The notes under the pieces are model-generated. The model saw only the letters and a program-made list of their open reading frames with translations, was not told the origin of the DNA and searched no databases. A stretch of 64,000 nucleotides of DNA from NCBI GenBank assembly GCA_037355855.1, contig CM074769.1, forward strand, positions 1,550,001-1,614,000, read 5' to 3'. Origin of the DNA: Pseudo-nitzschia pungens (lineage: Eukaryota > Bacillariophyta > Bacillariophyceae > Bacillariales > Bacillariaceae). Shown piece after piece: positions 32,122-41,567 of this stretch; the first letter of the stretch is position 1, and each line of letters opens with the position of its first letter. The position numbers and the translations under genes were made by a program.

Positions 32122-32996
32122 GAAGATTAATTACGTAACTATGTGGCTTAAATAGGTAAAGTAGCCAATTTAACAAGGCAATAATAATTCAAATATGTCC
32201 TTTATAAATGTAAAACATAAGCCTTTTATTAAAGCCTCCAAATTGCTTCAATTTGATGACAAGGACGATGTATGCGCCTTTTAAAGTGCCGCTAACAGCC
32301 ACATATTCGGTACCTTACGTACGTACAATCTACGACTTGCACTAGTAAGTGGCTGTCAGCGCCACTTTAAATGGCGCCTGGTTACCCAAGTTGAAGTAGG
32401 GGCTATCATCTCCACTCTTTACAATCTACGACTTGCACTAGTAAGTGGCTGTCAGCGCCACTTTAAATGGCGCCTGGTTACCCAAGTTGAAGTAGGGGCT
32501 ATCATCTCCACTCTTTACAATCTACGACTTGCACTAGTAAGTGGCTGTCAGCGCCACTTTAAATGGCGCCTGGTTACCCAAGTTGAAGTAGGGGCTATCA
32601 TCTCCACTCTTTAAACTTACCGTTGTACTGCAGAAACGCCCGTTTAAGTGGCGCTAGAAGTCCTCACTCTGTCGGAGCTGAGTACCGTATGTACGTGAGG
32701 TACATACGAATAAGTGGCTGTCAGCGCCACTTTAGATGGCGCCTTTACTGGTAAGATTTAGGCGATACAGTACACACACAGAAGCGCCTCTCATGTTGGC
32801 GCCTACGGTAATTAAGGCTTACCTTTACCAATACAACAAGTGGCCGTGAGCGCGGTCAGAACCAAGACCAACCTGTCACACTTGCATGTCGCTTCAGTTA
32901 TCACGTTATGCAGTGGCTGTCAGCGCCACTTCCAGGGGCGCCTCTACTATTCCAGGGGCGCCTCTAGCGCCATAGTGAATAGCATCACGTTCAACC
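32122..32996. repeat. Left subterminal region: 96-bp triplicate and dyad motifs
   Basis: Three tandem copies of a 96-bp unit start at 32325, 32421 and 32517 and end near 32612. Each contains AAGTGGC-TGTCAGC-GCCACTT followed by TAAATGGCGCC. More degenerate dyads lie at about 32282-32302, 32651, 32712-32745, 32788, 32841 and 32910-32975. There is no gene; the region is non-coding up to the transposase ATG at 32997. Confidence 0.8.
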
Positions 32997-33957
32997 ATGA
33001 TTGCAACTGAAGAGATTTTTGATCAAGAAGCAAGAGAGACTCTTTGCTGGCCAAATCATCGCAGATGGAACTCGAAAGAGAAGGAAAAACGAATCCGTGC
33101 TGTGTTCGGAGCACCTGCTCGATCTAATTGCAGACATATGGAATAAGATCTGGGAGAAGTTGAGAAAGAGAGAGAGGGAAAAGCTTATTGAAGAAGGTGT
33201 TCAATACAAGCATCTTCTCTACGGGCTCGTTCTTATCAAGATATACTCGACAGAAGAAATCCATTGTGCAGTACTTGATTGGCCCTCAACAAAGACATTC
33301 CGTAAGTGGTCTTGGTTCTTCGTTGAAAAAATGTCCGAACTTAAAGATGATGTCATAAAGTTAGAGAATAGATTTGGTGGGTACAAAAGGGGAGACGAGG
33401 TAAAGACCAACACATTCATGTCCGTTGACTGCGTCGATTGTCCTATATTTGAGCCCTGGCCATTCGACAGGAAATGGTTCTCGCAGAAAACAAATGGGCC
33501 CGCATTGAAATATGAAGTAGGAGTCTGTATCAGAACTGCGCATATCGTCTGGATCAATGGTCCTTTCAAAGCCAGCGTGCAAGACCCGGCGATATTCAAA
33601 AACGGATTGAGCGAGAAGCTTGCAGTTGACGAATGCGTCGAAGCTGATGGGATCTACAATATCAGAGAAGATTCTGTTTCAGCGAGGCAACTTAAGAGGC
33701 CTGATATCGGATGGGATTCAGAAGCGAGGAAATCCAAGGCACTTGCTAGGTCGAGGAACGAAAGAGTTAATGGGAAACTCAAAGTCTTCAATGTACTTAC
33801 TACATCCTTTCGGCATATGAAGCCAAGAGAAGCCATGATGCAGAAGCACAAAATTTGCTTCACAGCTGTAGCTGTCATTACGCAGTTGAAAATGGAGGCA
33901 GGGGAAAAAATCGAAGACTGGGAATACGATGACGAATTCAAGCCGCATTACTTCTAG
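32997..33957 (+). CDS. DDE transposase, Harbinger/IS5-like, with an apparent frame break
   Basis: Residues read as the catalytic fold of a large diatom DDE family: MSVDCVDCPIFEPWPFDRKW (first Asp), ALKYEVGVCIRTAHIVWINGPF, KLAVDECVEADGIYN (second Asp), ARSRNERVNGKLKVFNVL (Glu), then FTAVAVITQLKMEAGE. A helix-rich N-terminus precedes it (LIADIWNKIWEKLRKREREK, YKHLLYGLVLIKIYSTEEIH, TFRKWSWFFVEKM). The long frame (33001-33957) begins without ATG. An ATG at 32997 opens a different frame, MIATEEIFDQEARETLCWPN...KRIRAVFGAPAR, which looks like the true N-terminus and meets the long frame near 33105-33115 after a one-base shift. The copy is therefore frame-broken there, unless recoding or an assembly error is involved. 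It probably excises the element by binding its ends (family knowledge). Confidence 0.85.
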
Positions 33958-34170
33958 AAGTCGGCAATCGCCATGAACGCCCCACGGCAACCGCCCTTCT
34001 CCGGAGTCTTTACCGCCACACTCAGGGTCGAACGAAGTCTTCTGTATAATTAAGTGCTCTATTTTAGTGAATAACCTAGAAGTCGGCCGCCGCCCTTCTC
34101 CAGATCGCAAGTTTTACTCTGCTTAATAAGAAACTCAAGTCGTCATGCTATATATGAACGACATAGGGCT

Positions 34171-37008
34171 TTATTTTTTTTTCTGCATCGGTCCAAACAC
34201 TCTGAGCTCCTGCACGTCGGCATCTTCAGTATGATGCTCCCCATTTGTATTTTTTAACATGGCTTCGGCAGCCTCCGCCAATGCTTTGGCAAAAGGAACT
34301 CTGAACTCCTCAAAATGTTTCGGCACATAAAACATCACGATGGGTTTATTTCTACTGTAGCGATTATTCTCCGCCGTTTTCGGATGCTCGACAAGTTGGT
34401 CGAACGTCCCCATGAAGTGGATTGAACAAGGTTTTGAATCCCGATCTTTTTTACTTTGCCATGTAGTGCTTATCTGCAGATTTTGGATGCTCTTCTGAGA
34501 AGTTCGAAACAACCTACGAGCAGTTCTATCTTTGCAACTGTGCACAGTGGTTGGAGGGTCACCAACTTTTCGCTTGCCACCTTTTTTACGGGGTTTTGTA
34601 AGCGGCTGAGTCGGGCAAACGCCTTCAGTTTTCATATCATCAGCTGCAGCTGCTTCTGATGAAGATGCGCCCGGTAGCGAGATGCCAGGCAGAGAGCTGC
34701 CGGTTAGAGATGGGGCCAGCAGAGAATTGCCTGCTGGAGATGCGCCCGGCAGAGAGTCGCCCGGTGGAGATGAGGCCAGCAGAGAGTCACCAAGTGGAGA
34801 TGCGCCCGGCAGAGAGCTGCCGGTTAGAGATGCGGCCAGTAGAGAGTCACCAAGTGGAGATGTGCCCTGCAGAGAGCTGCCGGTTAGAGATGCGGCCAGC
34901 AGAGAGTCAATCGGAGGAGATGTATCTGTAGGAAAAAGTTCTTCACTTTCTGTATCATCATCAACAGATACCCGCATGCCGCCCGGTCGAGGTGTGTCCG
35001 GTAGAGATCTTCCACACAGTGAAGAAGAATACCGCACCAGCTTTGCAAATGGCGACAAAAAATTTGGTTCCTCAAGCAGTGGTTGTGTGGTTTCCGATGA
35101 GGGTGTGGGCATTGCCTGTGTGGCTACCACTGGACTCTGTTTGAAACCACCTGGTGATGGACCAGTTGTTCCAGGCGGATCCCTTACGTTTCGGGTTATC
35201 GGCAACGCCATTTCCTGTGGCGCCGGCTTCCGAGCCGACGCATTTGCCAGTGGCGCTGACTTCCGAGCTGACGCCTCTTCCTGTGGCGCTGACTTCCGAG
35301 CTGACGCCTCTTCCTGTGGCGCTGACTTCCGAGCCGACGCCTCTTCCTGTGGCAACAACTTCCGAGCCGACGCCTTTGCCAGTGGCGCTGACTTCCGAGC
35401 CGACGCCTCTTCCTGTGACAACAGCTTCCGAGCCGACGCCTTTGCCAGTGGCGCTGACTTCCGAGCCGACGCCTCTTCCTGTGGCGCTGGCTTCCGAGCC
35501 GACGCCTTTGCCAGTGGCGCTGACTTCCGAGCCGACGCCTCTTCCTGTGGCGCTGGCTTCCGAGCCGACGCCTTTGCCAGTGGCGCTGACTTCCGAGCCG
35601 ACGCCTCTTCCTGTGGCACCAACTTCCGAGCCGACGCCTTTGCCAGTGGCGCTGACTTCCGAGCCGACGCCTCTTCCTGTGGCACCAACTTCCGAGCCGA
35701 CGCCTTTGCCAGTGGCGCTGACTTCCGAGCCGGCGCCATTACTGGTGGATCCTTCATGGTTGACGGAGCATTCTTTGGAGTCGTCGCCATTGCCGGTGGA
35801 TCCTTAGTCTTCGGAGTCGTTGACTTAGCCGCTGGCGCCTTCTGGGTTGCCATTGGAGTCGGTGGAGTCTTCTTTGCCGGTGGATCCTTCATGGTTGCCA
35901 ATTCAGTCTTCTGAGTTGTCGCCTTTGCCGCTGGCGACTTGTGGGTTGGAGTCGTCGGAGTCGTCAGCTTTGCCTTGTGGGTAGCCGGTGGATCCTTTGG
36001 TGCTAGCGCCATTGGTTGTGGTGCCCCGGAGTCAGCTCCTTTGCCGCTCGCGCCTTTGGTGGTGGGTGTGGTTATTGGGGTAACCTTTTTTTTCTTTGAT
36101 GGTTTCGTGGAATCTGGCTTGCGCTTCCTATTGCGTTTTGTTGGTAAGATGAATCTTGGTTTCGATCGCTTTCTGAGCTGTATGCCATGGTGAAGAGCTG
36201 CAATATCTCCTCCCTCCTCAAATATCAACGGATCAGCGCTTTCATCTGGGCGTACAATCCTGCTTGGTGTTCGGGCAGCTTTTTTCTGAGTTGATTCAAT
36301 GATCGAGCCGGTTGGTGTTTCCGAGACTTTGGGAGCCAGCATGTCGTTTGATGATGTTTCTTCAGAGAGACCTTCCTCGGTACGGTGATCGCCACCTGGA
36401 GTGGTTGGATCGACCGGTGCTGCAACTTGGGGAAAGAGACCTTCCTGGGTACGGTAATCATCGACCGGTGCTGCAACTTGTGGAGAGAGACCTTCCTCGG
36501 TACGGTGATCGCCACCTGGAGTGGTTGGATCGACCGGTGCTGCAACTTGGGGAAAGAGACCTTCCTGGGTACGGTAATCATCGACCGGTGCTGCAACTTG
36601 TGGAGAGAGACCTTCCTGGGTACGGTGATCATCGACCGGTGCTGCAACTTGTGGAGAGAGACCTTCCTGGGTACGGTGATCATCGACTGATGCCGCAGCT
36701 TCTTGAGAGAGATCTTCCTCGGTACGGTGATCGCTACCTCGAATAGTTGGATCGACCGGTGCTGCAACTTGGGGAAAGAGACCTTCCTGGGTACGGTGAT
36801 CATCGACTGATGCCGCAGCTTCTAGAAAGAGATCTTCCTCGGTACGGTGATCGCTACCTTGAATGGTTGGATTATAGTAGGAGGCTGAGTGGGCGCCATC
36901 ATGGGCATCAAAAAATTCGCTGTCGTTAGAGGAATTGGAAGAGTTATCGTTATGTGCGTTCGAAGGGTTGCTTCCCGAAGCAGGCCAAAACCAGGCCATG
37001 GTTTCCAT
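34171..37008 (-). CDS. Cargo protein with three tiers of internal repeats, 945 aa
   Basis: Not recognised. Tier 1 (residues ~50-215): about nine units of DHRTQEGLSPQVAAPVD, acidic. It is followed by basic segments with NLS-like KRNRKRKPDS and SKKKKVTP, and a Thr/Pro/Lys/Ala-rich tract reminiscent of histone H1 tails. Tier 2 (~425-600): alternating SARKSAPLAKA and SARKPAPQEEA 11-mers, about 14 units. Tier 3 (~705-785): S-L-L-A-A-S-L-T-G-S and S-L-P-G-A-S-P-L-G-D units. The C-terminal ~130 residues are non-repetitive and look folded (SIHFMGTFDQLVEHPKTA, KPIVMFYVPKHFEEFRVPFAKALAEAAEAML). A nuclear DNA- or chromatin-associated role is conceivable but unproven. Long frames on the other strand here are shadows of the repeats. 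Confidence 0.7.
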   Translation of the reverse strand: METMAWFWPASGSNPSNAHNDNSSNSSNDSEFFDAHDGAHSASYYNPTIQGSDHRTEEDLFLEAAASVDDHRTQEGLFPQVAAPVDPTIRGSDHRTEEDLSQEAAASVDDHRTQEGLSPQVAAPVDDHRTQEGLSPQVAAPVDDYRTQEGLFPQVAAPVDPTTPGGDHRTEEGLSPQVAAPVDDYRTQEGLFPQVAAPVDPTTPGGDHRTEEGLSEETSSNDMLAPKVSETPTGSIIESTQKKAARTPSRIVRPDESADPLIFEEGGDIAALHHGIQLRKRSKPRFILPTKRNRKRKPDSTKPSKKKKVTPITTPTTKGASGKGADSGAPQPMALAPKDPPATHKAKLTTPTTPTHKSPAAKATTQKTELATMKDPPAKKTPPTPMATQKAPAAKSTTPKTKDPPAMATTPKNAPSTMKDPPVMAPARKSAPLAKASARKLVPQEEASARKSAPLAKASARKLVPQEEASARKSAPLAKASARKPAPQEEASARKSAPLAKASARKPAPQEEASARKSAPLAKASARKLLSQEEASARKSAPLAKASARKLLPQEEASARKSAPQEEASARKSAPQEEASARKSAPLANASARKPAPQEMALPITRNVRDPPGTTGPSPGGFKQSPVVATQAMPTPSSETTQPLLEEPNFLSPFAKLVRYSSSLCGRSLPDTPRPGGMRVSVDDDTESEELFPTDTSPPIDSLLAASLTGSSLQGTSPLGDSLLAASLTGSSLPGASPLGDSLLASSPPGDSLPGASPAGNSLLAPSLTGSSLPGISLPGASSSEAAAADDMKTEGVCPTQPLTKPRKKGGKRKVGDPPTTVHSCKDRTARRLFRTSQKSIQNLQISTTWQSKKDRDSKPCSIHFMGTFDQLVEHPKTAENNRYSRNKPIVMFYVPKHFEEFRVPFAKALAEAAEAMLKNTNGEHHTEDADVQELRVFGPMQKKK
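35215..35735. repeat. 33-bp coding minisatellite (SARK repeat tier)
   Basis: About 15 tandem units combining CTTCCGAGCCGACGCCTCTT and a CTGTGGCGCTGA-like remainder, alternating CCTCTTCCTGTGG and CCTTTGCCAGTGG variants. They encode the SARKxAP 11-mers of the 945-aa protein on the minus strand. Unit homogeneity suggests recent amplification. Confidence 0.8.
36355..36850. repeat. 51/60-bp coding minisatellite (DHRTQEG repeat tier)
   Basis: Repeated GAGAGACCTTCCTCGGTACG and GGATCGACCGGTGCTGCAAC blocks in about nine units, some with an added GTGGTTGG segment. It encodes the acidic N-terminal repeats of the 945-aa protein. Confidence 0.8.
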
Positions 37009-37721
37009 TCAATTGCGGAACAAATTCAAGTCGTTGATTTCAATTCTTTATGAAAGAAGTTTTGAATTTTCTTTATGACAGGACTTTCCCCCTCTTTATC
37101 TTGTCGTAGTGGAGAGCAGCCAACGTCAACGAGCAGCAACCTCCCAGCGTGGACCACAGCAATCTCCAAGCGTGAACGGGCATCATCCTCCCAGCGTGGA
37201 CGAGTATCATCCTTCCAGCGTGGTTTCATGTGTGTTTCAAATTTTGAACGTTAGCCAACTCTATTTGGGTCGGCGACAACCTTTTTGAGTGTCGAGAACT
37301 GGATGAATCCCTCGAGCGCTCCTTTCCAATCCCTCGTCTACGAGAGTCAAGCGCCACCGAGACAGTCGCCGATCTAAAAAGTGTGGATGCTGTTCCTTAA
37401 GTCTCCCAAGCGCCACTGAGACAGTCGCCAGCCTACACTAAGAGTGTCTAAGTGAAAGATGCAGATACGAATACGTAGTAATAATTTTGTTTTGTCTAAC
37501 TACCGGTACGGTACCTGTACTGTACCGTATTAGTTTGACATCGAATTTCGATGATCTACTGACAATTACGGTTTATGATTGGTGAGGGTACGTACGAGTA
37601 ACCTTACTGGTACCAGGGATGACCCCTGACAACCTTGTATCGTTACCGGTAGGGGTAATCTTACCAGTGTACCTTTCGTGGTGCAACGGAATACAAGTTC
37701 TCGTAGTTCTTCTTTTCAATT
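37009..37721. other. Non-coding interior of the TIR element
   Basis: Degenerate CCAGCGTGGAC-type repeats at 37135-37230; two CGCCACTGAGACAGTCGCC-like motifs at about 37350-37430 that resemble the element's dyad family; then CGGTACGGTACCTGTACTGT words. No gene seen. Confidence 0.55.
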
Positions 37722-38252
37722 TTAAGGAGCCTTGTAATTGGGATTGATTCGACCAATCATGCGGAGTCGTTCAGCGCTTTCCTTCATCTCGCGTGCAACG
37801 CGCAAACGCATAGCCGCCCTAGTTTCGCGCTTTTTCTTGGTGTTCTTCTTCAAAACCGAGTTGTTGACTTCATTGATAAGAGCAGCACCGTCGCGAACTC
37901 CTCTGTCATATGCGGCTGCCTCCAAAGAAGCCATGTACTGGTTCATGAACTTGATGTAGTCCGCCTCATTCCAGTCGTCTTCGTCGTCGTCGGCCGCTTC
38001 TTCCTCTGCAGCCTCCTCCTTCGCAGCAGCGTTGACGATGCGCCTGGAGATCTTGTAGATTGCCGCAACAGGTTCAACGACGAGCTTCAAGAACACATAC
38101 GAGATCAAAAGAAGTCCCAAGGAAAGAGCGACACGTTGAAGGGCGCCCTTGTACATCATCCACGCAGCAGCGGCGCCCCCAAGCATGGCGGTGCTGAGAA
38201 CTGGGTGGGTTTGAACCACACTGGGCAAGATTACAGTGGTGTTACTGGACAT
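37722..38252 (-). CDS. Cargo membrane protein, two hydrophobic helices plus charged tail, 176 aa
   Basis: Not recognised. Residues ~18-36 (VLSTAMLGGAAAAWMMYKG) and ~40-65 (VALSLGLLLISYVFLKLVVEPVAAIY) are two adjacent hydrophobic helices, so a hairpin insertion in a membrane is likely. An Ala/Glu/Asp tract follows (KEEAAEEEAADDDEDDWNE), then amphipathic helices (YIKFMNQYMASLEAAAYDRG) and a basic C-terminus (KKNTKKKRETRAAMRLRVAREMKESAERLRM). There is one uninterrupted frame with an ATG context of CATGTCCAG. It lies inside the TIR element between two other unknown cargo genes. Confidence 0.7.
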   Translation of the reverse strand: MSSNTTVILPSVVQTHPVLSTAMLGGAAAAWMMYKGALQRVALSLGLLLISYVFLKLVVEPVAAIYKISRRIVNAAAKEEAAEEEAADDDEDDWNEADYIKFMNQYMASLEAAAYDRGVRDGAALINEVNNSVLKKNTKKKRETRAAMRLRVAREMKESAERLRMIGRINPNYKAP

Positions 38253-38618
38253 GGCGAGACTTGAAAAGAGACTTGAAAAGAGAAAGCGTGAAAGTAGATG
38301 ACAATCGATTTGCGAAAGAGAGCAGTCAATTTTTATGAAGGCAAGCAGTACGATCGATTTTGATGCGAAGGAAGAAGTACAATCGATTTATGCGAAGCAA
38401 GATTTTACCAAAGAAAGTTTCAATCCAGTTTCAAAAAACTATGAGACAGGGTTGGCTCGCAGTTGGTAATGGGTGAAATTCAAAAAACCAACGTTGCAAC
38501 GGAAAACAACGGAAAATTTCTCAAAATCCTTACCTATAACCTTGCGAAATGAGGGTGCGCCTCACATTTTAAGTATCACAAATTATAAAAATTGCATCGT
38601 TAATCAAAAGACAGTACA
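38253..38618. other. Divergent promoter region inside the TIR element
   Basis: 366 bases between divergent cargo genes. GCGAAAGAGA/GCGAAG(G)AAG words recur and CAATCGATTT appears three times (about 38303, 38348 and 38380), possibly a regulatory element shared by the two genes. No gene seen. Confidence 0.45.
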
Positions 38619-39008
38619 ATGGGAAACCAGCCTTCTACCGTGACACCAAACAATGAACCAAGGCTTGCCGAGGAAGATTGCGACGCCAGGGTCAACGAAG
38701 GAAAAGACGACGACTACGTAATGGTCAACGAAGGAAAAGACGACGACTACGTAATGGTCAACGAAGAGAGAGAAGATGTGGTCGTAAGGAAACACGAGTC
38801 TTATGAAGATACCGTTGCCACCATTATTGACGAATATTTCAGTTCAAGCAGAGAAGAAGCGCCCTTGGTCAGAGACCAGCCTTCACTGGAACTCCAGCAG
38901 CCACGCAGCGCGGCGACACGTGTTCCCGCCATGCAGAAAGGCGGTGGGTCAATTCAGATGTCGACTGTCAGGGTGGTGGACGCCACGGAAAAAGGCGAAA
39001 CGGAGTAA
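38619..39008 (+). CDS. Small acidic cargo protein with N-myristoylation motif, 129 aa
   Basis: Starts MGNQPST, which fits the N-myristoylation consensus (Gly2, Ser/Thr6). Two exact tandem copies of an 11-residue unit VNEGKDDDYVM follow, then a third partial (VNEEREDVVV), all from a 33-bp DNA duplication at about 38690-38765. Acidic and helical sequence follows (YEDTVATIIDEYFSSSREE), ending MSTVRVVDATEKGETE. No transmembrane segment. If myristoylated it would sit on a membrane, like the neighbouring hydrophobic cargo protein in divergent orientation; both points are inference. No homologue recognised. Confidence 0.6.
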   Translation: MGNQPSTVTPNNEPRLAEEDCDARVNEGKDDDYVMVNEGKDDDYVMVNEEREDVVVRKHESYEDTVATIIDEYFSSSREEAPLVRDQPSLELQQPRSAATRVPAMQKGGGSIQMSTVRVVDATEKGETE

Positions 39009-39596
39009 GCTGCACGTTATAATGGCGGTGACAGCCCATTTTAGATACTCAACCACAATCTACAATTCACAACACGTGGGCGCCCCTAACGGTGGCGAAT
39101 CCAACGATTTGCTACATAGACTACGAGTATCATAACTTTTTAAATCATAGTAGTATTATTGACTTTCATTACTTTTTTTCTCATGAATCGCTCATCGCTG
39201 CCAACCAGCAGACGACGGGCGTTCTATTCCTACGTATACTAATTTTTTATGAACTGTTCACCGCTACCAACCAGCAGACAGGGAACTATTCTAATCAAGA
39301 CATAAATTGCTCAATGCAGAGCAAGTTCTTCCAGACCTTCTTCCAAGGTTTTGATGGGATCGATCGAAGAAGATGAAATCGAATCATCATCTCCTGAATC
39401 GACGACAGTTCCGCTACCAACCAGCAGACATGGAACTATTCTAATCAAGACCTAAATCGCTCAAATGCAGAGCAAGTTCTTCCAGACCTTCTTCCAAGGT
39501 TTTGATGGGATCGATCGAAGAAGATGAAATCGAATCATCATCTCCTGAATCGACGTCACTCGAATCATCATCTCCTGAATCGAGGTCTCTAAATAG
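39009..39596. repeat. Non-coding interior with a ~149-bp tandem duplication
   Basis: The block from about 39262 to 39405 (CCGCTACCAACCAGCAGACA ... GAATCATCATCTCCTGAATC) is repeated at about 39409-39560 with few changes; the tail GAATCATCATCTCCTGAATC is repeated again. AATGGCGGTGACAGCCCATT at about 39022 and CGCCCCTAACGGTGGCG near 39083 resemble the element's dyad family. No gene seen. Confidence 0.7.
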
Positions 39597-41424
39597 TCAT
39601 AAATCAGTCTGAGAGTTGAACACAGAAGCATTATTGTGAGTTGTGTCATGTGAGTCGTCATGTGAGTCGCCATCGTCATTTTTTGGTTTCTTTTGGCATG
39701 TCTCTACAATGTCCTCGCCAACCTCAACCTCATCGTCATCCACTCTTTTTCTACTGGGCGTCCGGCGGCGTGGTGAGTAATGTCGCGTGGGGCTTCGACC
39801 TCTTTGCGGTGTAGTTTCTTGTCCAGTCGGTTCGCGAACGCCCTGCGGCCGTATGGGGGACGGGGGAATGACTTGTCCAGGCGGTTCGCGAGTGCACAGA
39901 TCCACCGGAACAAGAGGGAGCGACGGGAGCGACGGTCGAGGCTCTACCGTCGGAGGAGCGGGGAGCGACGGTAGAGGCACCGTAGGAGGAGCGGGGAGCG
40001 ACGGTAGAGGCACCGTAGGAGGAGCGGGGAGCGACGGTAGAGGCACCGTCGGAGGAGCGGGGAGCGACGGTAGAGGCACCGTCGGAGGAGCGGGGCGCGA
40101 CGGTAGAGCCTTTACCGTCGGAGGAGGACGAGGGGCAGGAAACTCACCAAAATTGACAGCACCCTGACGACGGCTGACTGTTGCAACAGTTTTTTGACCT
40201 TCATCGGATTCAGTCTTCTCGTAAAAGAGTATCTGGAGAATGGTCGTATACTTCTTGGCTTCTTCGTCTGGGTGATACTCCGATTCATTCGAATCATCTG
40301 AAGCATCCATATCATCAGAATCTTCATTCTTCTTCTCCTTCTTCTTCTTTTCGATTGGGACATCAAACAGATCCAAAACGACTTTTCCGTTTCTGGTGTC
40401 CATCGGATAGTCGAAGATAAAGTTGCCTTCGCTTCGCATCCTGTTGTCTTGGTATTGGGATTTCATATTCTTGACGTTCAGCCCCATACTGTCGTAGACT
40501 CGATGATTCGCAGGATAGCGCTGAATTTCCTCATCGCTCCCGTCTTTCCTGTATGTATCGAGAGTTGTGAGCATCAAGCACCTTTCCATGTACTCTGGCC
40601 ACCTCATTTTTATGTTGAAAGTGTGCTCATTGACCCAAGAGATCTCGAAGTGTCTCAACTTGGCGTCATTATGAACGAGCATTCTCATCAAGCAATATCC
40701 TCTTTGAACTTCGGCTACTTGATCGAATTCGGTCCAACGACCAGAGATCATAATCATAGCGATAGCACCCTTGATTGACTGCTCCATTACGGGGCCGTTA
40801 ATGTGGAGCTCATCGATACGACGGGAGAGGTCGAGGTCAGTGCTACCAGAGCTTTGACGTTTCTTGGGGGTGGGTGTTCTGAGGATTGATTTCAACGGCA
40901 TCTTGCCAGGCTTCTTCAGGTCACTGTCTTCAAGGTCGAATACTACTTGGCCTCCAGAATCAGATTTGGATGTTTCAGATTTGGATGTTTCAGATTCGTA
41001 GTCGGAATCCTCTTCACGTTCAAAAATAGATGGATGTCCCCCGTTCGGACGAACAAGCTTGAGTCCTTGCTTTCGAAGAAGTTCTGCTATTTCTGCCATT
41101 CGCTTGTGGAGAACAAGAAGCGTGAGAAACTTGCAATTGGCATTTGTATTTCTTCACAGTGCTCACCGCCATGCTGCGTGTCGCTAAACGTCTTACCTTT
41201 CCAAAGTGGTAGAATGATCCTTTTTTGATTTTGTCAGATATGGAAGCAGATGAATTCCACTGATCTACTCTTCCAGCTTTATCCGGATCCCAGCCAACCT
41301 TGCCTTCTGTCTCTCGGTAAATCCAGTAGTTGTAGATACAGACTTTACCAACTGAGCTTTGCCTTTCAAATTGTTCTCTCGGCGAAGCCTGTTTCTTCCC
41401 AGCTGCTCCTTTGGTTCGTCCCAT
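39597..41424 (-). CDS. Two-exon cargo protein of unknown function, 577 aa
   Basis: Exon 1 is 41197-41424 (76 codons from MGRTKGAAGKKQASPREQFE). A GTAAGA...CACAAG intron at 41103-41196 (94 nt, phase 0) joins SFYHFGK to RMAEIAELLRKQG; exon 2 runs 41102-39597. The N-terminal half looks folded: KVCIYNYWIYRETEGKVGWD; then MEQSIKGAIAMIMISGRWTEF, GYCLMRMLVHNDAKLRHFEI, MRWPEYMERCLMLTTLDTYR, NFIFDYPMDTRNGKVVLDLF. The C-terminal half is low complexity: an acidic patch, five PPTVPLPSLPA units from a 33-bp minisatellite (about 39940-40110), and an Arg/Ser/Pro stretch (RGRSPTRHYSPRRRTPSRKR) that could be an NLS or RS-like segment. The intron shows it is expressed as eukaryotic mRNA in principle. No family recognised. 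Confidence 0.7.
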
Positions 41425-41484
41425 GACAAATTATGAGAAGTTCGGAACTATTAGTTCGGAACGATTCTTTACACTACTACAAAG

Positions 41485-41559
41485 TTCCTATCAGCTGTCC
41501 CCCGGTTCTACATCCTCAACTACTAATTTCTACGGAAACCGGGGGACAGCTGATAGGAA
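41485..41559. repeat. Perfect 23-bp inverted repeat (hairpin) with 29-nt loop
   Basis: Left arm 41485-41507 (TTCCTATCAGCTG...) and right arm 41537-41559 (...CAGCTGATAGGAA) are exact reverse complements over 23 bp. A second 8-bp pair, CTACGGAA (41530-41537) and TTCCGTAG (41560-41567), brackets the right arm, so two alternative hairpins are possible. Confidence 0.85.
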
Positions 41560-41567
41560 TTCCGTAG

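Noticed and set aside
34682..35914. 410-codon and 217-codon plus-strand frames with regular repeats
   Set aside because: They translate the minisatellite of the 945-aa minus-strand gene, whose frame is longer and has a unique non-repetitive C-terminus.
36312..36929. Plus-strand frames with CCNLGKETFLGT / RDLPGYGDH repeats
   Set aside because: Shadow of the acidic repeat tier of the 945-aa protein.
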